Notes under the pieces: generated by a model
Told to the model about the DNA's origin: nothing
Database searches by the model: none
What the model saw: only the letters and a program-made list of their open reading frames with translations
Shown here: in pieces, positions 23,283 to 31,248 of the stretch
How the letters are laid out: every line of letters begins with the position of its first letter
Numbering within the stretch: the stretch's first letter is position 1
Position numbers and translations under genes: made by a program
NCBI GenBank assembly: GCA_030426085.1
Contig: JAUHYW010000026.1
Location: 44,251-108,250, forward strand
Origin: a bacterium
GTDB taxonomy: Bacteria; Myxococcota_A; Bradymonadia; UBA7976; UBA1532
Direction: 5' to 3'
DNA: 64,000 nt

Positions 23283-23741
23283 ATGGCGAAGTGGGCGCGG
23301 CTGAACGTACGGGCGGACGATCCGCGGGTGGTGCGGCAGAGCACGGAGAACGGCTGCGGCGCGGCGTGCGCCCGCATGGTGCTGCTCGATCGGGGCATCG
23401 ACGTGGGTCTGGCCGAGATCGCGGCGTGGCTGTCCGAGCCGTGCGACGCCACGGCGCTCGCCAGACGGCTCGACTCACTCTCCGGCGGGCGCCACACCTG
23501 GCGGGGCGGCGCGCTGGGCAATGACGTCCCGCTGGGCGCCGCGCTCGCGGCGCTCACCGGCTCCGGGCCCGTGGTGGTGCAGTTCGAGGTTGATCATCGC
23601 GCCATCGGCCACTGGCTGGTCGTCGATGGCGTCGAAGGTCGAAGGGTTCGCGTGCGGGATCCAGCCGGCTTGGCGTACGATATGCTACTCGCCCAACTCG
23701 CCCGCGACGCCACGTTCATCACGATCGTCGCTGAGAGATGA
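23283..23741 (+). CDS. C39-like papain-fold cysteine peptidase family protein
   Basis: 152 residues. QSTENGCGAACARMVL near residues 19-34 matches the C39 catalytic block (Gln19 and Cys25), IGHWLVVDGV supplies His110, and VRDPAG supplies Asp126, completing the Gln/Cys/His/Asp pattern of double-glycine peptidases. There is no ABC transporter domain, signal peptide or membrane segment, so this is a stand-alone, probably cytosolic member; such proteins may be peptidases or inactive relatives. A small gene follows after 14 nt and probably forms an operon with it. Confidence 0.7.
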   Translation: MAKWARLNVRADDPRVVRQSTENGCGAACARMVLLDRGIDVGLAEIAAWLSEPCDATALARRLDSLSGGRHTWRGGALGNDVPLGAALAALTGSGPVVVQFEVDHRAIGHWLVVDGVEGRRVRVRDPAGLAYDMLLAQLARDATFITIVAER

Positions 23742-23755
23742 GAGAGGAGGTGGCC

Positions 23756-24085
23756 ATGCGCTTCGTGGTGCTCGCGATCGAACCGGATGATGATCGAGTG
23801 ACGGCCGAGCTGGGCCGGGAGGATGTGCATCATCGAGTCGATGCGCTGATCGACGGCGATCCGCACAGCTTCGACATCGAGTTCCAGGCCAACGTCGGCG
23901 CCGATGGCATCCATCTCATCAGCCCCGAGCTGGATTTCGGCCGGCGGCTGCGGTTCCACCCCGGCGTCTACCGCTCGGTGATCAGGATGGTCGGCCGCGT
24001 CCGGCGCGGCGAACCGGTCGATCTGCCCTGCGACCTGTCCCACATGGCGGGGGTCGCCGACCCCTCCCCCGCCGCCTCGCTCTGA
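23756..24085 (+). CDS. Unknown small protein paired with the C39-like gene
   Basis: 109 residues. The ATG at 23756 follows GAGAGGAGG at ideal distance, so I prefer it over the ATG at 23738. The sequence is a mix of short strands (MRFVVLAIEPDD, HSFDIEFQANVGADGIHLIS) with an acidic middle. No family is recognised and there is no signal or membrane segment. Tight linkage to the C39-like peptidase gene suggests it could be its substrate, inhibitor or partner; that is inference from position. Confidence 0.6.
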   Translation: MRFVVLAIEPDDDRVTAELGREDVHHRVDALIDGDPHSFDIEFQANVGADGIHLISPELDFGRRLRFHPGVYRSVIRMVGRVRRGEPVDLPCDLSHMAGVADPSPAASL

Positions 24086-24115
24086 CTGCCCCGCTTCCCC
24101 CCGACGGAGGTCTCC

Positions 24116-24742
24116 GTGGCCCGCACCCGTGACGAGATGGCCGCCCGCGCCGCGCTCGAGCTGAGCGACGGCGACGTGGTCAACCTGGGCATCGGCATCC
24201 CCACGCTGGTGGCCAACCACCTGCCCGACGACGTGCGCGTCTGGCTGCACTCCGAGAACGGGCTGCTGGGCATGGGCCCCTTCCCCTACGAGGGCGAGGA
24301 GGACGCCAAGATCATCAACGCCGGCAAGCAGACCGTCACCGCGCTGCCCGGGGGGTCGTTCTTCGACTCGGCGACGAGCTTCGCGATGATCCGGGGCGGC
24401 CACGTCGACGTGGCGGTGTTGGGGGGCATGCAGGTGGCGGCCGGCGGTGATCTGGCGAACTGGATGATCCCCGGCAAGCGGGTGAACGGCATGGGCGGGG
24501 CGATGGATCTCGTGTCGGGGGCTCGGCGGGTGGTGGTGCTGATGACCCACTGCGACAAGCACGGGCAGGCGAAGCTGCTCGACCGGTGCACGCTGCCGCT
24601 GACCGGGGTCGGCTGCGTCGATCGGGTCATCACCGACCTGGGCACGCTGGACGTGACCGACGACGGCTTCGTGCTCGTCGACGTGGCCGACGGGCACACC
24701 GCCGACGAGGTGCGGGCGAAGACCGGCGCGCCGGTGCGCTGA
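24116..24742 (+). CDS. scoB: 3-oxoacid CoA-transferase, subunit B
   Basis: 208 residues, GTG start at 24116 behind GGAGG. Family motifs: [29 protein letters not shown] (the catalytic Glu of the SENG motif), [33 protein letters not shown] and [13 protein letters not shown]. Length is normal for the beta subunit. It transfers CoA from succinyl-CoA or another acyl-CoA to a 3-oxoacid such as acetoacetate, together with subunit A. Subunit A is encoded 700 bp away on the opposite strand rather than next to it. Confidence 0.92.
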   Translation: MARTRDEMAARAALELSDGDVVNLGIGIPTLVANHLPDDVRVWLHSENGLLGMGPFPYEGEEDAKIINAGKQTVTALPGGSFFDSATSFAMIRGGHVDVAVLGGMQVAAGGDLANWMIPGKRVNGMGGAMDLVSGARRVVVLMTHCDKHGQAKLLDRCTLPLTGVGCVDRVITDLGTLDVTDDGFVLVDVADGHTADEVRAKTGAPVR

Positions 24743-24760
24743 GCCCCGGCCGGCGCCGGC

Positions 24761-24880
24761 TCAGCGGTCGCCCGGCTTGGGGATGAGCGCGCGCAGGGCC
24801 CGGCGCACGGCGCGCAGCTTGGGCAGGTTGCGCCAGCGGGTCTGGCCAGGGCTCCGGCGGGGGGTCGTCGCGGGCTTCAT
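24761..24880 (-). CDS. Tiny Arg-rich protein 3 (39 aa)
   Basis: 39 residues, with GGAAGG about 6 nt before the ATG. Strongly basic: RWRNLPKLRAVRRALRALIP, ending KPGDR. The LRAVRRALRALIPKPG segment resembles LRPVWQALAELIPIPG of the 57-residue frame at 25180, so they may be paralogues. The ATG overlaps the stop of the preceding small frame (ATGA). There is no known family. A DNA, RNA or ribosome-associated peptide is conceivable from charge alone. Confidence 0.45.
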   Translation of the reverse strand: MKPATTPRRSPGQTRWRNLPKLRAVRRALRALIPKPGDR

Positions 24881-25038
24881 GGGGCACCTTCCGAAGGTTG
24901 GTCGGGGTTCGCGGGCGGCCGGTCTCGCTCCGGGAGGCTGCGGCGTTCGATGCGATGGTGGCGCGCGGCGCGGGCGAAGATCTCGCGCAGGCTGCGCCGG
25001 CTGCGGTGCGTGCGGCTGCGGGGGCTGGTGTCGGTCAT
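24877..25038 (-). CDS. Tiny Arg-rich protein 2 (53 aa)
   Basis: 53 residues with SRTHRSRRSLREIFARAARH, a basic amphipathic helix, and an acidic/Pro-rich tail. Start choice is uncertain: the ATG at 25038 has no clear ribosome binding site and an in-frame ATG at 25116 is possible. The stop overlaps the ATG of the 39-residue frame. No family is recognised. It is listed because of the overlap and because the two neighbours share a motif. Confidence 0.4.
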   Translation of the reverse strand: MTDTSPRSRTHRSRRSLREIFARAARHHRIERRSLPERDRPPANPDQPSEGAP

Positions 25039-25179
25039 GGTGGCCTCGGGCGTCGGGTGTCGAGACATCATCACTGCATGTATCGGGCCGACTCCGAACT
25101 GGCGGTAGACCGTCATCGGATGGGGGCCCTCCGGGGCACTCTGCCTCGCGGGCGCCGGGGGCGCGTCGGGGTGCCCCGC

Positions 25180-25353
25180 TCACGTCGGCGGGCGCAGCCG
25201 CACGTCGAGGCGGCGGGGCGTCGCGGGCGGCTGTGGACCGGGGATCGGGATCAGCTCGGCGAGGGCCTGCCAGACCGGCCGCAGCGGTCGGGCGCTCACC
25301 GAGCGGGCGGCCGTCGGGCGGGCGGTGCAGGTGACGGGTCGGGTCCGACGCAT
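25180..25353 (-). CDS. Tiny Arg/Pro-rich protein 1 (57 aa)
   Basis: 57 residues with a good CCGGAGG about 6 nt before the ATG at 25353. Sequence features: a basic N-terminus MRRTRPVTCTARPTAARSVS, the motif LRPVWQALAELIPIPG and a Pro/Arg-rich end. The LRxVxxALxxLIPxPG pattern is shared with the 39-residue protein at 24761. It lies directly downstream of scoA on the same strand, past a small hairpin. No known family or function. Confidence 0.5.
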   Translation of the reverse strand: MRRTRPVTCTARPTAARSVSARPLRPVWQALAELIPIPGPQPPATPRRLDVRLRPPT

Positions 25354-25429
25354 GGCGAGCCTCCGGATCGGTGCGCATCACCACCATCGGCAAAGCGCGG
25401 CCGGAGGGCCATGACACGGGCATGACAGC

Positions 25430-25444
25430 GCCCGCGGAGCGGGC
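25430..25444 (-). terminator. Short hairpin after scoA
   Basis: GCCCGC, loop TCC, GCGGGC reading on the minus strand, directly at the end of scoA. A 6-bp perfect stem without a T-tract is weak as a terminator but well placed. Confidence 0.35.
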
Positions 25445-26161
25445 TCAGATCGCGGGGTCGGGGCGGGTTCGCGTCGTGCGGTACTCGATGGGGTCGATGT
25501 AGTCCCGCCCCTGGAAGATGCGCTGCACGAAGACGCCCGGCAGGTGGATGTCGTCCGGGCCCAGCTCGCCGAGCGGCACCAGGGCGTCGACCTCGACGAC
25601 GGCCACCTTCGCCGCCATCGCCATGTGGGGGCTGAAGTTGCGGGCGGTGCCGTAGAAGCGCAGGTTGCCGAACGGGTCGCCCACCTCGGCCCGGATGATG
25701 GCGAAGTCGGCCTTCAGCGGGGTCTCGAAGATGTAGCGCCGGCCGTCGATGATCCGCTCCTCCTTGCCCTCGGCGACCACCGTGCCGACCCCGGTCGGGG
25801 TGAAGAAGCCGCCCAGCCCGGCCCCGCCGGCCCGGATGCGCTCGGCGAGCGTGCCCTGCGGCGTCAGCTCGACCTCCAGCTCGCCGGCCAGGTACTGCTG
25901 CTGCAAGTCGGGGTTGCCGCCGATGTAGCTGCCCACCACCCGGGCGACCTTGCGCTGCTTGAGCAGGATCGCCAGCCCCTGGCCCGCGTTGCCGCAGTTG
26001 TTGCTGATGATGGTCAGGTCGCGGATGTCCTTGCGGGCCAGCTCGGCGATGCAGTTCTCGGCGTTGCCGCACAGCCCGAAGCCGCCCGACATGATCGTGG
26101 CCCCGGTGAAGACATCGTGCAGGGCGGAGGCGGCGTCGGGGTGCACCTTCTTCTGGCTCAT
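25445..26161 (-). CDS. scoA: 3-oxoacid CoA-transferase, subunit A
   Basis: 238 residues. It carries the subunit-A signature IMSGGFGLCGNAENCIAELA, then DLTIISNNCGNAGQGLAIL, VGSYIGGNPDLQQQYLAGEL, GGFFTPTGVGT and the C-terminal DIHLPGVFVQRIFQG. Length is normal. It pairs with subunit B (24116-24742), although the two genes are convergent here. Its ATG overlaps the TGA of the upstream class III aminotransferase (ATGA), placing it at the end of an amino-acid-catabolism operon. The role is CoA transfer to the oxoacid generated by that pathway. Confidence 0.92.
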   Translation of the reverse strand: MSQKKVHPDAASALHDVFTGATIMSGGFGLCGNAENCIAELARKDIRDLTIISNNCGNAGQGLAILLKQRKVARVVGSYIGGNPDLQQQYLAGELEVELTPQGTLAERIRAGGAGLGGFFTPTGVGTVVAEGKEERIIDGRRYIFETPLKADFAIIRAEVGDPFGNLRFYGTARNFSPHMAMAAKVAVVEVDALVPLGELGPDDIHLPGVFVQRIFQGRDYIDPIEYRTTRTRPDPAI

Positions 26162-27540
26162 GAGTCGTCTCCGGCGGCGGTGAGCGCGGCGTCGATGAGG
26201 TCCAGGCCTTCGTCGAGGGTGGCCCGGTCGATCACCAGCGGCGGCGCGATGAAGAGCTGGGTCCACTTGCGGCAGATGTGGAGCCGGCGGGCGCGCAGCT
26301 CGGCGTCGAGGCGGGCCAGGAACGACCCCGGCGGCGTGGGCGCGGCGTACGGAATGAGCGGCGCGCGCGACCCGGGCGCGGCGAAGTCCAGCACCCCGAG
26401 CAGCCCCAGGTTGCGGGCGTCGCCGATGAGCGGGTGCTTCGCCTTCAGCCCGGCCAGGCGATCGGCGAGGTGGGCCCCCATCGCGGCGGCGTGCGCGATG
26501 AGCCCGTCGTCCTCGTACACCCGGATGGCGGCCACCCCCGCCGCGCAGCTGATCGGGTGGGCGTAGCCGGTCAGCCCGCACCACAGCGTCGAGTCCTCGA
26601 AGTGGGCCGCGATGGCCCGGCGCATCGCCACCGCCGCCAGCGGCGCGTAGCCCCCGGTGATGCCCTTGGCCATCACGATCATGTCGGGCACCACGTCGAA
26701 GTGGTCCACCGCGAACCAGCGTCCGGTGCGCCCGAAGCCGCTGAGCACCTCGTCGGCCACCAGCAATATGCCGTAGCGGTCGCAGATGGCCCGCACCGTC
26801 TTCCAGTAGTCGGGCGGCGGCACGAAGGCCCCCGCGGTGCCGGTCATGCCCTCGAGGAAGATCGCCGCGATGCTCTCGGGCCCCTCCATCTGGATGATGT
26901 GCTCGATGTGCGTCGCGCAGCGGGTGCCGCACGCTGGGTGCTCCAGCCCGAACGGGCAGCGATAGCAGTACGGATCCTCGGCCCGCAGCACGCCCCACAG
27001 GCCGGGCTCGGTGGCCCAGCGGCGGTTGTCGCCGGTGAGCGACAGCGCGCCCATCGTCGCCCCGTGGTAGCTGCGGCGGCGGGCGATGACCTTCTGCCGG
27101 CCGGTCACCAGCCGGGCGATCTTGTAGGCGTTCTCGTTGGCCTCGGCCCCCGACAGGCACAAGAAGACGTGGTCCAGATCACCGGGCGTCACCCGGGCGA
27201 TGGCCTCGCCCAGCGCCGCCTTGGCCTCGAAGACCGCCGCCGGGTGGGCGCAGGCCAGCTCCCGGGCCTGGGTCGCGATGGCCTCGGTAATGCGGTTCTC
27301 GCCGTGGCCCAGGTTGGCGTTGAAGACCTGGCTCTCGAAGTCGAGCCACCCGTGGCCCTCGTGGTCGAAGAACCGGGCCCCCTGCCCCCCGGTGATGCTG
27401 ACCGGGCGGGCGCTCTGCTGGGCGCTCCAGGTGTAGAGCACATGCGCCCGCTGCCGCCGCTCGAGGTGGGCCGGCGAGCCGGGCGGAGGACCCACCGGGC
27501 GGGGCGTCGGCGGGTGGTCGGGGTCGAAGTCGGGCTTCAT
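26158..27540 (-). CDS. Class III (omega-amino acid type) PLP-dependent aminotransferase
   Basis: 460 residues, full length. Motifs: FDHEGHGWLDFESQVFNANL, SGAEANENAYKIAR (phosphate/PLP contact), RRSYHGATMGALSLTGD, LLVADEVLSGFGRTG (Asp binding the pyridine N) and MVMAKGITGGYAPLAAV (Schiff-base Lys). It transfers amino groups from an omega- or beta-amino acid, diamine or GABA-like donor to a keto acid; the exact substrate cannot be fixed. It is encoded between the fused aminotransferase gene and scoA, with overlap to scoA, so its product probably feeds acyl-CoA metabolism. Confidence 0.9.
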   Translation of the reverse strand: MKPDFDPDHPPTPRPVGPPPGSPAHLERRQRAHVLYTWSAQQSARPVSITGGQGARFFDHEGHGWLDFESQVFNANLGHGENRITEAIATQARELACAHPAAVFEAKAALGEAIARVTPGDLDHVFLCLSGAEANENAYKIARLVTGRQKVIARRRSYHGATMGALSLTGDNRRWATEPGLWGVLRAEDPYCYRCPFGLEHPACGTRCATHIEHIIQMEGPESIAAIFLEGMTGTAGAFVPPPDYWKTVRAICDRYGILLVADEVLSGFGRTGRWFAVDHFDVVPDMIVMAKGITGGYAPLAAVAMRRAIAAHFEDSTLWCGLTGYAHPISCAAGVAAIRVYEDDGLIAHAAAMGAHLADRLAGLKAKHPLIGDARNLGLLGVLDFAAPGSRAPLIPYAAPTPPGSFLARLDAELRARRLHICRKWTQLFIAPPLVIDRATLDEGLDLIDAALTAAGDDS

Positions 27541-27541
27541 G

Positions 27542-30500
27542 TCACGTCTCGGCCAGGGCCAGCGCCAGCGCGGCGACGAGGCGGTCGATCTGCGCCGCGC
27601 CGATGGTCAGCGCCGGCGCCAGGGCCAACGTATCCGGCGCCGGGCGGGCCACGTCGACCCCCACCCGGGCCAGGGCCGCCTGCACCCGCTCCGCGCGCCA
27701 CGCGCCCAGCCGCAACACCCGGTACAGCCCCCGGCCGGCGCGGACCTCGGGCGCGAGCCCCAGCGCCCGCAGCCCGGCGCTGAGCTGCGCGCTGCGGGCG
27801 GCGACCGCGTCGGGGTCGACCGCGAACATCTGGTAGTGCAGCCGGGTGGCCGACAGCGGATCACCGTCCCAGGTGCTGATGAACGCCAGCGGCTTGGCCA
27901 CATAGGTCGCGTCGTCGACGAAGATGTGGCCGATCTGGCCCCCGGCCCACCACAGCACCGCGTTGGGCGGCGCCGACTGGCCATCGGCCCACCAGAAGCG
28001 CCCCCCGCCGGCCCGGTAGAAGCCGCTGTGGGTCTCGGAGAGCACCAGCGGCACCCCCGTCTTCTCCCGCCACGCCACCAGGGCGTCCCACGCCGCGGCG
28101 TCGAGCGCCCGGCCGGTGCGGGCCTGGATGCCCTCGCAGAACAGCCCCAGGATGTGATCGGCCCCGAAGCGCTCGACCACCGCGTCGAGCGCGGCGATGG
28201 TCTGCGCGATGCCATCCGCCGGGTGCGGCACCAGCGGCCAGTCGAAGAAGCCGTGCAGCGGGCTGTCGCCGCCGGGCGCGGTCAGCGAGCGGCTGGCGGC
28301 GGTCGTGTGGCCGAAGTCGCCGTCCACGAAGCCGATGACCTGATGCCCCGCCTTGCGGGTGTGCTTGAGCACCCGGATGGTCTTGTCGACCATCTCGTCG
28401 GCGCAGCTCGTGAAGTACATGTGCCCCAGCCCCCGCGGCGCCCGGTGACGCAGCCACTCCGCGTAGCGGGCGTAGGGCGGGGTGATGAAGTTGCTCACGG
28501 TCATCTTGGTGAGCGCCGACTCGTCGAACACCCCCAGTCGCCGGGCGCGCTCGAGCAGCGGGTGCCCCAGGCCGGTGGGCAGCGCGACACCGTCGGCCGC
28601 GTCGACCCGCCCCTGCCCTACCCGGGCGTGCTGCGGGCGCCCCTCGAACGGCCGCCGGTCGTGCCGCCGCAGGGGCAGCCGGTAGTAGCGGGTCATCGCC
28701 GACGGCGCGCCGTACTGCCCGGGGTAGCGGGCCACCTCGTAGGCCCCGAAGCGCTGGTTGAGGCGCCACATCGCGGCGGCCTCGCCCATGCGGTTGCGCC
28801 CGGCGATGTAGGCGTAGCGCGGCCGCCCGTCGGAGCGCCGCTCGGCCAGGGCCGCCCGGATCATCGCCGCCCGCAGCCGCCAGCCCACGCCCCGCCCGCG
28901 GGCCCGGGGGGCCACCGTCATATCGGCGCTGTACAGCGTGTTCAGGGCCCCGCGGTGGGGGTCCTGGCTCGGGCCGTCCGTGCTCGGCCACAGCTCCAGC
29001 GGCGCGCCGAAGGTGTAGCCCACCAGCCCCGCCGGATCCTCGGCGATGACGCACAGCCCCCCGCGGGACGCCGTCACCAGCTTCAGCAGCGCGATGGCGT
29101 CCCGCCGAGCCGGCTCGTAGGCCTCGCTCTGGATGCTCTCGATCTGATCGGCGTAGTCGGCGAACGCCTCGGCCCCTATGACGCGCACCCGGGTGCCCAG
29201 CGCGTCGGCCGCGAAGCGGACCAGCGAGAACCCGACCTTCGCCTCGAACGCCGCCGCGTCGGCGCTGCGGACCGCCGCGATCACCCCAGGCCCCCGGGCG
29301 TCGGCGCCCAGCCCCAGCATCGCCGCGCCCGCCTCGCGATCGACCGGGCTCAGCTCGCCCTCGACCCGCAGGACCCGGTCGGCGACCCCGCCGCTCTCAT
29401 CGTCCAGGATCACCGCCAGATCGGGCCCCGCCGGCGCCTCCGCCTCGGGCGGCCCGTCCCACGCCGGCGGCGACTGCTCGCCCATGCGCCGGACCAGATC
29501 GTCCAGGTCGCCGTCGTCGCCCCCCGCCTGCTCGACCAGGGCGGTCAGCGAGGCGTGGATCACGTCGAAGATGCGGTCCACATCGGCCGGGGTCATGCCC
29601 CGGTTGAGCCGATAGCGCAGGGTGCGCTCGCCGGCGATGTAGACCATGTAGCCCCGATAGAACCGCTGCCCGATCAAGTGGTTGGCGATCGACTTGCTCG
29701 GCAGATCGAAGGCGAACGCGTCGCCCACCACCCGGGCCCGGGTCACGATGTCGGGCCACGCCTCCATCAGCCGCTTCAGCCGCCCCCGGGCCTGCGCCGC
29801 GTGCCCCGGGATCGAGCGCACCATGTCCAGGTGGGCCTTGCCCCGCACCATGCTCGCGACGTGGGACGACGTCGGCGTCGGATCGGGCCAGCGCGACAGC
29901 ACGTAGCCCACCTGCGCCCGCTTGGCCCCGACGACCAGATCGGGCCCGTCGGGGTCGCCGTTCGCGTCGAGCAGCCGGAACTTCTGGTGCCAGAACACCG
30001 GCCCGCCCAGGCCGAAGCCGCTCTGCACCTCGTCGAAGATGAGCGGCACCCCGTAGGCCCGGGTCAGCGCCCGCAGCCCGTGGAAGAACCGCCGGGTCGC
30101 CGGCCGATCGCCGCCCTCGCACTGATAGGGCTCGATGGTCAGCGCCAGCACGTCCCCTTCGACGATCTGCTTCTCGGCCTCGGCGAGCACCTTCGCCTCG
30201 AGCGCGAGCAGGTCGTCGCCGTCCCAGTCGCGGCGCCCGTCGCGCGCGCGCCACGCCTGCCGCCAGCCGTCGGGGATGGGCGGATCGGCCGTGGGGTCGT
30301 CGGGCAGGGGGAACGGCAGGAACTCGGTCTCGAAGCCGGGGAGCTGGTACGGCGCCCGCTTGACCGGGTTCCAGGTGCTGTACAGCGCCAGCAGCGTGCG
30401 CCCGTGGAACGACCCGTGGAACGCCAGGATGCGCCGCCCGCCGGGCCCGTTCTGCCGGGCGAGGTGGAACGCCTTCTCGTTGGCCTCGGCCCCGCCGTTG

Positions 30501-31222
30501 CAGAACGTCACGTAGCGCAGGCCGGGCGAGGCCACCGCCCGGATCGCGTCCCGCAGCGCCGAGACCGCCGGCCGGGAGATCGGGTGCGCCGGGGGAGGCG
30601 CGGCGCCCAGATACGGATCGAACGCGCCCTCGTCCAGCGCCGCCTGAGCCGCCGCCGGCCGCACACCCGCCGCGTGGGAGGCGATCTGGCTGGCCGAGTC
30701 CACGATCTGGAGCGGGTCGTCGTCCACCGAGCGCAGATACGGCCCCTGGCTGCGGCGCAGGTCGATGACCGCCGGCTTCTTCTCCCGGGGCAGGAAGTCG
30801 CCCCCGTAGAACCGCTCCAGCAGCGCGCCCGACCGGGGCAGCGTGCCATCGGTGGGGATGGCGATCTCACGGGGCGGCATCACCACGAACGGCTCCGGAT
30901 CGGCCCGGTACAGCCCGTCGAGGAAACCCAGCAGCCGGTCCTCGAGCCGCTCGAGGGGCAGCGAGCCGTCCAGCGGCAGCGCGATGCCCGCCTCGTCGAC
31001 CTCCAGGCCGGCGCTCTTCGCCCGGCCGGCGGCGGCTGCGGCGCTCAGCCGCCGCCCGTCGACCCGGACGTGGCTCAGCCGATCGAACCGCAGCCGGGCC
31101 AGCTCGCCGTCGGCCGACTCGACCTGCTCCAAAGGCAGACCGAAGCGCTCGGCGACCTCTTCGAGCCGGTGCAGACGCTGCAAGTGATGAAGGCGCTGGG
31201 CGCGCGGATGATCGAGAGCCAT
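27542..31222 (-). CDS. Aminotransferase-GNAT-aminotransferase-like fusion protein
   Basis: 1226 residues; ATG at 31222 behind GGGAGGTGG. Residues about 1-620 are a class III aminotransferase of lysine-6-aminotransferase flavour: CNGGAEANEKAF, LAFHGSFHGRTLL, LIFDEVQSGFGLGG and LVVGAKRAQVGY, with the expected Asp and Lys. Residues about 640-850 look like a GNAT acetyltransferase (DMTVAPRARGRGVGWRLRAA). Residues about 900-1226 form a second aminotransferase-like half in which the Asp motif reads LSETHSGFYRAGG and the Lys position reads GGQIG. That half has therefore probably lost PLP chemistry. It sits in the operon between the AstD-like dehydrogenase and another aminotransferase, suggesting lysine or diamine breakdown with an acetylation step. 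Confidence 0.8.
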   Translation of the reverse strand: MALDHPRAQRLHHLQRLHRLEEVAERFGLPLEQVESADGELARLRFDRLSHVRVDGRRLSAAAAAGRAKSAGLEVDEAGIALPLDGSLPLERLEDRLLGFLDGLYRADPEPFVVMPPREIAIPTDGTLPRSGALLERFYGGDFLPREKKPAVIDLRRSQGPYLRSVDDDPLQIVDSASQIASHAAGVRPAAAQAALDEGAFDPYLGAAPPPAHPISRPAVSALRDAIRAVASPGLRYVTFCNGGAEANEKAFHLARQNGPGGRRILAFHGSFHGRTLLALYSTWNPVKRAPYQLPGFETEFLPFPLPDDPTADPPIPDGWRQAWRARDGRRDWDGDDLLALEAKVLAEAEKQIVEGDVLALTIEPYQCEGGDRPATRRFFHGLRALTRAYGVPLIFDEVQSGFGLGGPVFWHQKFRLLDANGDPDGPDLVVGAKRAQVGYVLSRWPDPTPTSSHVASMVRGKAHLDMVRSIPGHAAQARGRLKRLMEAWPDIVTRARVVGDAFAFDLPSKSIANHLIGQRFYRGYMVYIAGERTLRYRLNRGMTPADVDRIFDVIHASLTALVEQAGGDDGDLDDLVRRMGEQSPPAWDGPPEAEAPAGPDLAVILDDESGGVADRVLRVEGELSPVDREAGAAMLGLGADARGPGVIAAVRSADAAAFEAKVGFSLVRFAADALGTRVRVIGAEAFADYADQIESIQSEAYEPARRDAIALLKLVTASRGGLCVIAEDPAGLVGYTFGAPLELWPSTDGPSQDPHRGALNTLYSADMTVAPRARGRGVGWRLRAAMIRAALAERRSDGRPRYAYIAGRNRMGEAAAMWRLNQRFGAYEVARYPGQYGAPSAMTRYYRLPLRRHDRRPFEGRPQHARVGQGRVDAADGVALPTGLGHPLLERARRLGVFDESALTKMTVSNFITPPYARYAEWLRHRAPRGLGHMYFTSCADEMVDKTIRVLKHTRKAGHQVIGFVDGDFGHTTAASRSLTAPGGDSPLHGFFDWPLVPHPADGIAQTIAALDAVVERFGADHILGLFCEGIQARTGRALDAAAWDALVAWREKTGVPLVLSETHSGFYRAGGGRFWWADGQSAPPNAVLWWAGGQIGHIFVDDATYVAKPLAFISTWDGDPLSATRLHYQMFAVDPDAVAARSAQLSAGLRALGLAPEVRAGRGLYRVLRLGAWRAERVQAALARVGVDVARPAPDTLALAPALTIGAAQIDRLVAALALALAET

Positions 31223-31248
31223 GAGTCCACCTCCCTGTGTATGCCAGC

